Shown here: positions 8,037 through 15,000 of the stretch, one piece after another
How positions within the stretch are numbered: position 1 is the stretch's first letter
Layout: each line of letters begins with the position of its first letter
NCBI GenBank assembly: GCA_022777455.1
Contig: JALFGI010000040.1
Span: 1 to 16,482 of the forward strand
Source of the DNA: Clostridiales bacterium
GTDB lineage: Bacteria; Bacillota_A; Clostridia; Oscillospirales; Oscillospiraceae
Direction: 5' to 3'
Length of the DNA: 16,482 bases
Program-made: the position numbers and the translations under genes
Notes under the pieces: generated by a model
The model's database searches: none
What the model was told of the DNA's origin: nothing
The model's input: only the letters and a program-made list of their open reading frames with translations

Positions 8037-8069
8037 AAAAGTGCCGCCGTTTTTCCGGCGGCACTTTTT
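8037..8069 (+). terminator. Terminator/attenuator between SCIFF precursor and maturase genes
   Basis: GTGCCGCCG (8041-8049) pairs perfectly with CGGCGGCAC (8056-8064), followed by T5 (8065-8069) and flanked by an A run (8037-8040) that extends the stem. The maturase ribosome binding site AGGAG (8072-8076) lies right after it. No second promoter is obvious, so the hairpin probably limits rather than abolishes maturase transcription and keeps the precursor in excess. Confidence 0.88.
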
Positions 8070-8082
8070 ATAGGAGATTTTT

Positions 8083-9468
8083 ATGGTTCATTGTTATAAA
8101 CTGGGAGGACTGAACATCGTCCTCGATACCTATTCCGGCTCCGTCCATGTGGTGGACGAGGTTGCTTACGACATCATCGGCATGTACGAAGAAAAGACCA
8201 CCGATCAGATCGTGGAGGCCATCCTCGCCAAATACCCGAACCGGGAGGATGTGACTGCCGGTGAGATCCGCCAGTGCTGCGCCGAGGTTGCTGCGTTAAA
8301 AGAGCAGGGCAAGCTCTTCACCCCGGATACCTACCGGGAAAAGGCCGGGGAACTGAAGCAGCGCAGCGCCGGCGTGGTGAAGGCCCTGTGCCTGCACGTG
8401 GCCCACACCTGCAACCTCAATTGCTCCTACTGCTTTGCCAGCCAGGGAAAATACCATGGCGACCGGGCGCTGATGAGCTTCGAGGTGGGCAAGCAGGCTC
8501 TGGATTTCCTGGTGGCCAATTCCGGCAAGCGGCACAATCTGGAGGTGGACTTCTTCGGCGGCGAACCGCTGATGAATTTTGATGTGGTCAAGCAGCTGGT
8601 GGCCTATGCCCGGAGCATTGAAAAGAAAGCGGGGAAGAATTTCCGCTTTACCCTCACCACCAACGGTATGCTCATTGATGACGACGTGATCGACTTTGCC
8701 AACCGGGAAATGAGCAACGTGGTGCTCAGCCTGGACGGCCGGAAAGAGGTTCACGATCGTTTCCGGGTGGACTATGCCGGCAAGGGAAGCTGGGAGCGGA
8801 TCGTTCCCAAGTTCCAGAAGCTGGTTCAGGCCCGGGGCGGCAAGAATTACTACATGCGGGGTACCTTTACCCACGCCAACCCCGATTTCCTGAAGGACAT
8901 CCGGCAGATGCTGGAGCTGGGCTTCACGGAGCTGAGCATGGAGCCGGTGGTCTGCGCCGCGGACGACCCCTCCGCCCTGACTCAGGAGGATCTGCCCATT
9001 GTTTTGGAGCAGTATGAGCAGTTGGCCCAGCTGATGCTCCAGCGAAGAAAAGAGGGCAAACCCTTCACCTTCTACCATTACATGATTGATTTGAAGGGCG
9101 GCCCCTGCATCTACAAGCGGATCTCCGGCTGCGGCAGCGGAACGGAATACATGGCCGTCACCCCCTGGGGTGACCTGTACCCCTGCCACCAGTTCGTGGG
9201 GGAGGAAAAGTTCAAGCTGGGCAATGTGTGGGATGGCGTGACCAACCAGGCTTGCCAGAGTGAATTTGCCGCCTGCAATGTGTATGCCCATCCCGAATGC
9301 GCCGACTGCTGGGCAAAGCTCTATTGCTCCGGCGGCTGCGCGGCCAACGCCTACCATGCCACCGGCTCCGTCACCGGCATCTACCGGTATGGCTGTGAGC
9401 TCTTCCGCAAGCGGATGGAGTGCGCCATTATGGTGGAGGCGGCGAAAGCCCTGGAAGGGAACGGCTGA
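8083..9468 (+). CDS. scfB: Radical SAM/SPASM SCIFF peptide maturase
   Basis: 461 residues. Residues 1-90 look like a PqqD-type RiPP recognition element that would bind the precursor leader. The radical SAM domain has the 4Fe-4S motif CNLNCSYC (C110, C114, C117) and the SAM-binding FFGGEP at 157-162. The SPASM domain is complete: C350-x12-G363-x4-C368, then C406-x2-C409-x5-C415-x3-C419 and C438, which supports two auxiliary iron-sulfur clusters. The enzyme uses a 5'-deoxyadenosyl radical to join a cysteine sulfur to an acceptor residue of the SCIFF peptide. It starts at 8083, 6 nt after AGGAG, just past the hairpin separating it from the precursor gene. Its stop overlaps the start of the PLP enzyme gene (TGATG). 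Confidence 0.96.
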   Translation: MVHCYKLGGLNIVLDTYSGSVHVVDEVAYDIIGMYEEKTTDQIVEAILAKYPNREDVTAGEIRQCCAEVAALKEQGKLFTPDTYREKAGELKQRSAGVVKALCLHVAHTCNLNCSYCFASQGKYHGDRALMSFEVGKQALDFLVANSGKRHNLEVDFFGGEPLMNFDVVKQLVAYARSIEKKAGKNFRFTLTTNGMLIDDDVIDFANREMSNVVLSLDGRKEVHDRFRVDYAGKGSWERIVPKFQKLVQARGGKNYYMRGTFTHANPDFLKDIRQMLELGFTELSMEPVVCAADDPSALTQEDLPIVLEQYEQLAQLMLQRRKEGKPFTFYHYMIDLKGGPCIYKRISGCGSGTEYMAVTPWGDLYPCHQFVGEEKFKLGNVWDGVTNQACQSEFAACNVYAHPECADCWAKLYCSGGCAANAYHATGSVTGIYRYGCELFRKRMECAIMVEAAKALEGNG

Positions 9469-10826
9469 TGACCACCCCCATCTGCGATTTTGTGGCCCGG
9501 TATGCCGCCGTCCAGCCTCTGCGGCTGCACATGCCGGGGCATAAGGGCCGGAATGTTCTGGGCCTGGAGCAAGCTGACATCACCGAAATTCCCGGGGCGG
9601 ATGTGCTGTACCACCCCACGGGTATCATCCTGGAAAGCGAGCAGAATGCTGCCTCGCTCTTCGGCACCCGGCGCACGGTGTACTCCACCGAGGGCTCGTC
9701 CCTGCCCATCCGGGCCATGGTATATCTGACGGCGCTGTATGCCGCAGGCCGGGGAAAACGGCCCCTGATCGCCGCCGGTCGGAACGCTCACAAGGTGTTC
9801 ATCACCGCCGCTGCGCTGCTGGATGTGGATGTGGCCTGGCTCTACCCGGAAAACGGGGGAAATCTGCTCTCCTGTGAAATCACCCCGGAAGGGCTGGATG
9901 GTTATCTGAAAAATACCCGGGAGCTGCCCACTGCTGTGTACATCACCAGCCCGGACTATCTGGGCAACATGGCGGATGTGGGGGGGCTTTCCAAAGTATG
10001 CCGCAAATTCGGCTGCCTGCTGCTGGTGGACAATGCCCACGGGGCTTATCTGAATTTCCTCCCGGAAAGCCGTCATCCCATGGCCCTGGGGGCGGATCTG
10101 TGCTGTGACTCTGCCCACAAGACCCTGCCGGTGCTCACGGGAGGGGCTTACCTGCATATTTCCGGGTCCGCGCCGGAACTGTTTTCCCTGGCGGCGGATC
10201 AGGCGATGGCTCTGTTTGCCTCCACCAGTCCATCCTATCTGATTCTCCAATCCCTGGACAAGGCCAACGAAGCCCTGTCCTCCTCTTGGGTGGAAGCGCT
10301 GCATCGGGCAGCAGGGGAGTGGGAGAAGGTGAAGGCGCGGCTTCGGATATTCGGCTATTCCCTTGCCGGGCAGGAGCCGCTGAAGCTGACCATCCTGCCT
10401 AAGGATTATGGCTATACGGGGGACGAGCTTTCCAGAATCCTGGAAGAGAAAAATGTTTTCTGCGAATTTTCCGACCCGGACCATTTGGTGCTGATGCTGC
10501 CGGTGGAATATGATCCGGAATTGCCCGACCGGCTGACGGAGGCTTTTCTGAAAATACCCTGCCGGGAAGCAATCTCCATTCCTGCCCCGGCTCTGCACCG
10601 GGCGGAAACCGTCCTGCGGCCCCACGAGGCGCTGTTTATGCCCTCCCGGATGGTTCCCGTTGCCGAGGCGGCGGGAAGAATCATGGCAGATCCCACCGTC
10701 AGCTGTCCCCCCGCCATTCCGGTGGTCTGCTCCGGGGAGCGGATCGAAGAATGGGCGGTGGAGGCCATGGAATACTACGGCATCACCCAGGTGCGGGTGG
10801 TTGCGACAAATGAGGTGACACGATGA
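9468..10826 (+). CDS. PLP-dependent Orn/Lys/Arg decarboxylase-family protein (short form)
   Basis: 452 residues, fold type I. The N-terminal HMPGHKG (21-27) is the family signature; YSTEGSSLPIRA (72-83) and DNAHGAY (188-194) line the cofactor pocket. SAHKTLPVLTGGAYL (215-229) contains the likely Schiff-base Lys218. A reduced C-terminal domain with RPHEALFMPSRMVP follows. The N-terminal wing domain of large inducible decarboxylases is absent, as in the short Bacillus YaaO/SpeA-like forms. The frame is open upstream to 9420, but ATG 9468 overlaps the maturase stop, has GGAAGGGA upstream and gives the canonical N-terminus. The basic amino acid substrate, and even decarboxylation itself, is not certain from sequence. 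It is coupled to scfB before it and rsmE after it. Confidence 0.88.
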   Translation: MTTPICDFVARYAAVQPLRLHMPGHKGRNVLGLEQADITEIPGADVLYHPTGIILESEQNAASLFGTRRTVYSTEGSSLPIRAMVYLTALYAAGRGKRPLIAAGRNAHKVFITAAALLDVDVAWLYPENGGNLLSCEITPEGLDGYLKNTRELPTAVYITSPDYLGNMADVGGLSKVCRKFGCLLLVDNAHGAYLNFLPESRHPMALGADLCCDSAHKTLPVLTGGAYLHISGSAPELFSLAADQAMALFASTSPSYLILQSLDKANEALSSSWVEALHRAAGEWEKVKARLRIFGYSLAGQEPLKLTILPKDYGYTGDELSRILEEKNVFCEFSDPDHLVLMLPVEYDPELPDRLTEAFLKIPCREAISIPAPALHRAETVLRPHEALFMPSRMVPVAEAAGRIMADPTVSCPPAIPVVCSGERIEEWAVEAMEYYGITQVRVVATNEVTR

Positions 10827-11554
10827 CGAGATTTTTTGTGGAAGCCCAGGACCTTTCCGGGGATGTGCTGCATCTGACCGGTGAAAACTTCCAGCACGCC
10901 CGGGTGCTTCGCCTGAAACCCGGCGAAAAACTGTTGGTGTGCGATGGGCAGGGAAGAGAAGCCCTCTGCCAGGTTCGTCAGGTGGGCGCTTCGGATATGG
11001 AATTGGAGATCCTGGAACGCCGGGATTCCGAAACCGAAGCTGCCGTGAAGGTCAGCGTGTATATGGCCTTCTCCAAGGCGGATAAGCTGGAACACGTCAT
11101 CCAGAAGGCAACCGAGCTGGGTGCCTACGAAATCGTGGCCTTTCCCTCTGCCCGCTGTGTATCCCGTCCGGACGAAAAAGGTCTGAAAAAGAAGCTGGAG
11201 CGCTGGCAGAAGATCGCCGCCTCCGCTGCCGAACAGTCCGGTCGGGGCAGGATTCCCCAGGTCATCACCCTGGGCAGCTTTCAGGAAGCCCTGGAGCGGG
11301 CAGCCCAGGCGGATAAGGCGCTGCTGTTCTATGAAAATGAACATGCCGTCACCCTGCGGATGGCCCTGGAGGAAGGAAGCTGGAGCACCGCCAGCCTCCT
11401 CACCGGCCCGGAGGGAGGGCTGGAGGAAGCCGAGGTGGAACAGGCGCGGAAAGCGGGCTTTCAGGTCTGTACCCTGGGGAAACGCATCCTCCGCTGCGAA
11501 ACAGCCCCGTTGTGCGCCCTCTCCGCGGTGATGTACGCCGCGGGGGAGTTTTGA
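10823..11554 (+). CDS. rsmE: 16S rRNA m3U1498 methyltransferase RsmE
   Basis: 243 residues, the normal size. The N-terminal PUA-like domain starts MTRFFVEAQ and has NFQHARVLRLKPGE (22-35). The SPOUT domain carries KADKLEHVIQKATELG (85-100), the SAM-binding knot LLTGPEGGLEEAEV (192-205) and LGKRILRCETA (218-228). It methylates N3 of U1498 of 16S rRNA in the assembled 30S subunit. The start overlaps the preceding stop by 4 nt (ATGA), so it is the third gene of a coupled set with the maturase and the PLP enzyme. It converges on the cytidine deaminase gene downstream. Confidence 0.96.
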   Translation: MTRFFVEAQDLSGDVLHLTGENFQHARVLRLKPGEKLLVCDGQGREALCQVRQVGASDMELEILERRDSETEAAVKVSVYMAFSKADKLEHVIQKATELGAYEIVAFPSARCVSRPDEKGLKKKLERWQKIAASAAEQSGRGRIPQVITLGSFQEALERAAQADKALLFYENEHAVTLRMALEEGSWSTASLLTGPEGGLEEAEVEQARKAGFQVCTLGKRILRCETAPLCALSAVMYAAGEF

Positions 11555-11559
11555 CCGAC

Positions 11560-11797
11560 AAATTGTAATCTATAGGGATGTTTCGTAGGGCGGGGTCTTG
11601 ACCCCGCCGACCTGTGGCGATTACAAAAAGCCAGCGTTGAATGGTGCAAGGTTCCGGAATGGGAAAAATACCTTCCCCCCGGGGGAAGGTATCCTCACCG
11701 CACCTGGTTACGTTCAACGCGCCATTCAATAACCGGAACCGGGTCGGCGGGGTCAAGACCCCGCCCTACGAATGGTGTGTCACATAAATTATAATTT
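11560..11797. repeat. Palindrome-rich intergenic element with inverted ends (copy 2)
   Basis: The left end AAATTGTAATCTA (11560-11572) and right end TAAATTATAATTT (11785-11797) are near-perfect inverted copies, and the match extends outward by GAC/GTC to 11557 and 11800. Inside, a 30-bp perfect inverted repeat occupies 11583-11612 and 11742-11771; each arm is itself a palindrome (GGCGGGGTC-TT-GACCCCGCC). Further nested pairs are GGTTCCGG (11650-11657) with CCGGAACC (11733-11740), and TTGAATGG (11637-11644) with CCATTCAA (11722-11729). A 12-bp hairpin with a 1-nt loop sits at 11668-11692. The element can fold as one long structured hairpin. It lies between convergent rsmE and cdd and has no coding capacity. 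Confidence 0.75.
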
Positions 11798-11834
11798 GTC
11801 AGGATGTAGCGTCATGCCGATAAGCCCACAACAG

Positions 11835-11872
11835 AAAAGCCTGAAAAGACCTTTTGATCTTCTCAGGCTTTT
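11835..11872. terminator. Bidirectional intrinsic terminator between rsmE and cdd
   Basis: AAAAGCCTGAAAAGA (11835-11849) pairs with TCTTCTCAGGCTTTT (11858-11872), 15 bp with one non-Watson-Crick pair, around an 8-nt loop. Flanking A and T runs give U-rich 3' ends in both directions. It lies 7 nt beyond the cdd stop and probably also ends the rsmE transcript. Confidence 0.82.
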
Positions 11873-11879
11873 TCTTTGT

Positions 11880-12272
11880 TCAAATCCACCATTCGGGGGT
11901 GATTTCTCCCAGCTTGACGGTGCGGCCCGTGGCATAATCCACCATGATCTCAATATCCTGATAGGAGCCGGGCATGAGCTGCACCATCAGCTCCCGGCAG
12001 GCACCGCAGGGGGCGCCGGTGGAACCATCCGGCAGAATGGCAATCACTTTGTCGATCTGCTGCTCACCGTTGGTAATCATGTTGAAGATGGCGTTTCTCT
12101 CGGCGCAGATGCCCAGAGTGGAGCAGGTGTCGATGCATACGCCGGTGTAGATTTTCCCGGACTTGGACAAGATCGCCGCCGCCACTTCTCCGCAGGTCAC
12201 ATACTCCGAGATTCTCCGCTCCTGCTGAACTGCCTTTGCGGCATCATAGAGTTCCTTCCAGATCGTTTCCAT
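11880..12272 (-). CDS. cdd: Cytidine deaminase-like zinc hydrolase
   Basis: 130 residues, the size of homotetrameric cytidine deaminases. The zinc site is complete: C56 and E58 in GICAERNAIFNM, and C89 and C92 in GAPCGACREL. Glu58 is the expected proton shuttle. The usual product is uridine from cytidine or deoxycytidine in pyrimidine salvage, although blasticidin-S-deaminase-like relatives share these motifs, so the substrate is not certain. AAAGGA lies upstream of the ATG at 12272, next to the stop of the DUF4097-type gene (5 nt apart). It therefore appears to be the last gene of the PadR operon, an unusual partner for it. Confidence 0.88.
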   Translation of the reverse strand: METIWKELYDAAKAVQQERRISEYVTCGEVAAAILSKSGKIYTGVCIDTCSTLGICAERNAIFNMITNGEQQIDKVIAILPDGSTGAPCGACRELMVQLMPGSYQDIEIMVDYATGRTVKLGEITPEWWI

Positions 12273-12277
12273 TTTTC

Positions 12278-13120
12278 TTATCCTTTCCGAATGTGTACGC
12301 TGGCGGAAACGCCCTCCACCTCGATCTCACAGTGACCGTCTGCGTACACGATTTTTCCGTTTTGCTCCGTGGTGGGAAGCTCGGAGCTGAACCGGCCGCT
12401 GACGGTATCCTTATCCACCGTGAAGCCGCAGCTTTCCGGGAGCGTGAGGTTCAAATCTCCGGAGACGGATTCCAGCTGAATGGACTTGGGCTGATTGCTC
12501 AGAACAAGATTTGCCTGGGCGGACACACCGTTGAAATCCAGCTTGTCCAGGGAGCCGGTGAAATCCAGATTGCCGGAGACCGTTTCCATCTTCAGCTTCT
12601 CCACCTGGCAGTTCGTGAAAATATGGGTACCGCTGGCGGTGGAGGATTCAACCTCCTCAATGGTCAGGTTTTCTACCTGCACGGTGGCGGAGGCGGCGTC
12701 AATTTCCAGTTCCTTGCATTCCCAGTCCCGGGGAACGGAGATGTACAGATTTTTTTTCAGATTGTTGTTGGAGCCGAAACTGAGGGAGATATTGTCCTCA
12801 CAGTATTCCACATACAGGGTGGAGCCGTCTTTTTTCAGCACCATGGTTTTGTCACCGCCCAGCAGCTCCTCGGTGACGGTGATGTCATCTCGATCAGTGG
12901 GGACAATGACGATCTTTCCGGCGGCCCAGGCGATTTTCAGCCGGTCAACTTCCTTGGCAGGGGAGCTGTAACCGCCCACTGCCAGGACATCAGCGCTTTC
13001 CCGAACCACAACGCCGGTCACTTGATACTGTTTCAGTGCAATTCCGGAAATCAGGATGCCAACCAGCACCACAGTCAGAAAGCCGAAGAGAATCATGCGA
13101 AAAATGGCGTTTCGTTTCAT
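12278..13120 (-). CDS. DUF4097-type beta-strand-rich surface/envelope protein
   Basis: 280 residues. An N-terminal membrane anchor or uncleaved signal is at about 7-29 (FRMILFGFLTVVLVGILISG). The rest is rich in short beta repeats: SSTASGTHIFTN, METVSGNLDFTG, ESVSGDLNLTLP and DTVSGRFSSELP. This recurring V-SG pattern is diagnostic of DUF4097 ('putative adhesin') proteins, which form a right-handed beta-helix-like structure. The exact role is not established; such genes commonly follow PadR and HAAS/DUF1700 genes in Firmicutes. It starts 1 nt after the stop of the HAAS-type gene. Its outer domain should face the extracytoplasmic side. Confidence 0.85.
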   Translation of the reverse strand: MKRNAIFRMILFGFLTVVLVGILISGIALKQYQVTGVVVRESADVLAVGGYSSPAKEVDRLKIAWAAGKIVIVPTDRDDITVTEELLGGDKTMVLKKDGSTLYVEYCEDNISLSFGSNNNLKKNLYISVPRDWECKELEIDAASATVQVENLTIEEVESSTASGTHIFTNCQVEKLKMETVSGNLDFTGSLDKLDFNGVSAQANLVLSNQPKSIQLESVSGDLNLTLPESCGFTVDKDTVSGRFSSELPTTEQNGKIVYADGHCEIEVEGVSASVHIRKG

Positions 13121-13121
13121 C

Positions 13122-13958
13122 TCAGTAATCCTCCTTCAGATCGATGCAGGAATTTACCACGCCCTTAACGGCGCCAATGATGGGGAAAATCAGCCAGGTG
13201 ATGAACCAGGCGCCGGTGGAGAAGCTAATCACAAAGTAGGCAACCAGACCGATGGTGGAGATCAGAGAGCCCACGCTCTTTTTCAGCTGCTTCCGGGGAT
13301 TGTCCGTTCTGGCGCTTTGGGTGGAGGACTGGGTGTATTCGTTGACATCATCGGGTTTCTTAAACAGGATCAACAGCACGGTGGCCGCGGCCACGATCAC
13401 CAGCAAAAAGCACAGTCCGACCTCGGCCCAGTTCATGATGCTGAACAGGAACAGAGGAGCCGGGCTGATGATGTACAAAAATACGGCGGCGGCCCGTGTG
13501 ATACGGTACATGGTCAGGGGCGCACCGGATTTCTTGAAAAGGATCAGCAGGGCGGTTGCGGCGGCCACAATCACAAGCAGGCAGCACAGTCCGACCTCGG
13601 TCCAGTTCGTAATGCTGAACAGAAACAGGGGAACGGGGCTGATAATGTACAGGAAAATGGCGATGGCTCGCATCATGCGGGACACGGCCGGAGCGGTGCC
13701 CTCAAATTCCGGCATGGGAGCGTAGACCGGTTCCCGGTTCTCTTCGACAAAATCCGGGGCGGCTTTCCCGTTGATGATTTCGTTCACATCCCCAATGCCG
13801 GCGATGGCCTGGCGGTAGGCTTCCCCCGCAGGCTTTCCCTGAGCAATCAGATCATCATAGCGATCCAGGGTGTTTTGCAGAATTTCCTGCTTGATGTCCT
13901 CCACATCGCCGTTTCCGGCGAAGAGAAGGTTCACATATTGAATCAGCTGCTCTCTCAT
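13122..13958 (-). CDS. HAAS/DUF1700-type membrane protein with internal duplication
   Basis: 278 residues. The N-terminal helical domain (about 1-65: MREQLIQYVNLLFAGNGD, then QEILQNTLDRYDDLIAQGK and AIAGIGDVNEII) matches the HAAS/DUF1700 signalling-associated domain usually encoded beside PadR regulators. Two hydrophobic units follow: FLYIISPVPLFLFSI at 102 and FLYIISPAPLFLFSI at 160, each followed by a near-identical helix ending in LLILFKK. This is a 58-residue in-frame tandem duplication. A C-terminal region with two more hydrophobic segments (about 228-270) ends the protein. The start overlaps the PadR stop by 4 nt. It probably acts with PadR and the DUF4097-type protein at the membrane; the mechanism is not known. 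Confidence 0.83.
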   Translation of the reverse strand: MREQLIQYVNLLFAGNGDVEDIKQEILQNTLDRYDDLIAQGKPAGEAYRQAIAGIGDVNEIINGKAAPDFVEENREPVYAPMPEFEGTAPAVSRMMRAIAIFLYIISPVPLFLFSITNWTEVGLCCLLVIVAAATALLILFKKSGAPLTMYRITRAAAVFLYIISPAPLFLFSIMNWAEVGLCFLLVIVAAATVLLILFKKPDDVNEYTQSSTQSARTDNPRKQLKKSVGSLISTIGLVAYFVISFSTGAWFITWLIFPIIGAVKGVVNSCIDLKEDY

Positions 13959-14293
13959 TTCTCTTCCTCCGCTTCCAAAAGCTTATCCATGATTTCTCTG
14001 GTTTCCTTCCATTCTTCCGTCAGCCGACGGCTGGCCAACTGCCCTGCAGGGGTGATGGCGTAGTACCGCCGCCGGGCGCCCGCACCGCTGTCCCCCCAGT
14101 AGGAGGTAATCAGGCCCTGCTCCTCCAGCCGCTTGAAGGCGGTGTAGAGGGTGGCTTCCTTCAGCTCGAACCGACGGTCGGAGAGGGTGGAAATTTCTTT
14201 GTTGATTTCGTATCCGTAGCTGTCTCCTTTCAGAAGACGGGCGAGAATCACGGCATCCGTGTGGCCGCGAATCAGATCACCGGCAATAGACAT
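13955..14293 (-). CDS. PadR-family transcriptional regulator
   Basis: 112 residues, a compact winged-helix regulator of the small PadR subfamily. The DNA-binding domain includes DAVILARLLKGDSYGYEINK and ELKEATLYTAFKRLEEQGLI, with the wing at GAGARRRYYAITPAG. A short C-terminal helix (LTEEWKETREIMDKLL) should form the dimer interface. The frame is open to 14326, but AAAGGAG 7 nt before the ATG at 14293 sets the start. It is first in the operon with the HAAS and DUF4097-type genes. An inverted repeat inside its promoter suggests autorepression. Confidence 0.93.
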   Translation of the reverse strand: MSIAGDLIRGHTDAVILARLLKGDSYGYEINKEISTLSDRRFELKEATLYTAFKRLEEQGLITSYWGDSGAGARRRYYAITPAGQLASRRLTEEWKETREIMDKLLEAEEEK

Positions 14294-14316
14294 ATTGCTC
14301 ACTCCTTTGTGCTGTG

Positions 14317-14350
14317 ATCCTATCACATAATACCTAGTCTGTCAAGGTAT
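14317..14350 (-). promoter_or_regulatory. PadR operon promoter with overlapping inverted-repeat operator
   Basis: On the minus strand, TTGACA (14345-14340) and TAGGAT (14322-14317) are separated by 17 nt, a good sigma-A promoter. ATACCT-N9-AGGTAT at 14330-14350 forms a 6-bp inverted repeat that covers the -35 box and half the spacer, well placed for a dimeric PadR repressor to block polymerase. The operator role is inferred. Confidence 0.72.
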
Positions 14351-14388
14351 ATCTGAAAAAGAGTTACATTTACATAGAAAAGGGACAC

Positions 14389-14418
14389 AAAAAATTGGAG
14401 CAGTATTCACTGCTCCAA
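14389..14418 (-). terminator. Intrinsic terminator of rlmH
   Basis: TTGGAGCAGT (14395-14404) pairs perfectly with ACTGCTCCAA (14409-14418) around a 4-nt loop. Read on the minus strand it is followed by T6 (14394-14389). It starts 8 nt after the rlmH stop and separates rlmH from the PadR promoter. Confidence 0.92.
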
Positions 14419-14426
14419 TCGGGGGA

Positions 14427-14909
14427 TTATTTGTGGTATTTGCTCCCCGCCTGAATGGCTTCGGCCCGGTAAAGCTGTTCCAGTACCATGATTCGGGCCA
14501 GGTGATGGGGGAAGGTCATGGGACCCATGGAGAGCCTGAAATCCGCTTTCTCCTTCACCCGGGGGGCCATGCCGAAGGAGGAGCCGATGAGGAAGCAGGC
14601 GCTGCTTTTGCCGGAGAGCTTGACCTCCTTCATTTTCTCTGCGAAGGCCTCGCTGGAAAGGGTCTTTCCTTCGGGGGTGAACACGCAGAACCAGGCGCCC
14701 TTGGGGATCCGGGCAAGGATGGCATCCGCCTCTTTTTCCAGTCCGGCGGCGATTTCTGCGGGGGAGGGGGTCTCCGGCAGCCGGCTTTCCGGCAGCTCTG
14801 CCAGGGTGAAGCGGCAGTAGCCCCCCAGACGCTTGGCATATTCGGCTGCGGCGGAGATATAAAATTTTTCCTTGAGCTTGCCCATGGTAATCAGTGTGAT
14901 TTCAAACAT
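14427..14909 (-). CDS. rlmH: 23S rRNA pseudouridine1915 N3-methyltransferase RlmH
   Basis: 160 residues, the usual length. It begins MFEITLITMGKLKEKF and ends with the diagnostic LSMGPMTFPHHLARIMVLEQ, followed by LYRAEAI and the terminal GSKYHK. The SAM-binding trefoil knot is present around residues 107-115, although the family's usual IGG is IGS here (LIGSSFGM). The protein methylates pseudouridine 1915 in helix 69 of 23S rRNA on the 70S ribosome. The start at 14909 is supported by GGAGG 6 nt upstream and the conserved N-terminus; the frame itself is open further upstream. It has its own promoter and terminator. Confidence 0.96.
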   Translation of the reverse strand: MFEITLITMGKLKEKFYISAAAEYAKRLGGYCRFTLAELPESRLPETPSPAEIAAGLEKEADAILARIPKGAWFCVFTPEGKTLSSEAFAEKMKEVKLSGKSSACFLIGSSFGMAPRVKEKADFRLSMGPMTFPHHLARIMVLEQLYRAEAIQAGSKYHK

Positions 14910-14932
14910 CGCTTGCCTCCTGTCTTTCCCTG

Positions 14933-14961
14933 AGTGTAACATATTTCTCCTCGAATTGCAA
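14933..14961 (-). promoter_or_regulatory. Sigma-A promoter of rlmH
   Basis: On the minus strand TTGCAA (14961-14956) and TACACT (14938-14933) are 17 nt apart, with TGT just before the -10 box (a partial extended -10). The predicted start lies roughly 15-20 nt before the rlmH ATG. Confidence 0.62.
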
Positions 14962-15000
14962 TGGCGCAATGCGCATGTCGATTTAATGCAACAGACAGTC

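Noticed and set aside
12236..14063. Long plus-strand frames (12236-13168 and 13056-14063) opposite the DUF4097-type and HAAS genes
   Set aside because: They are composition-driven shadows of a minus-strand operon whose genes have recognisable domains and tight junctions.
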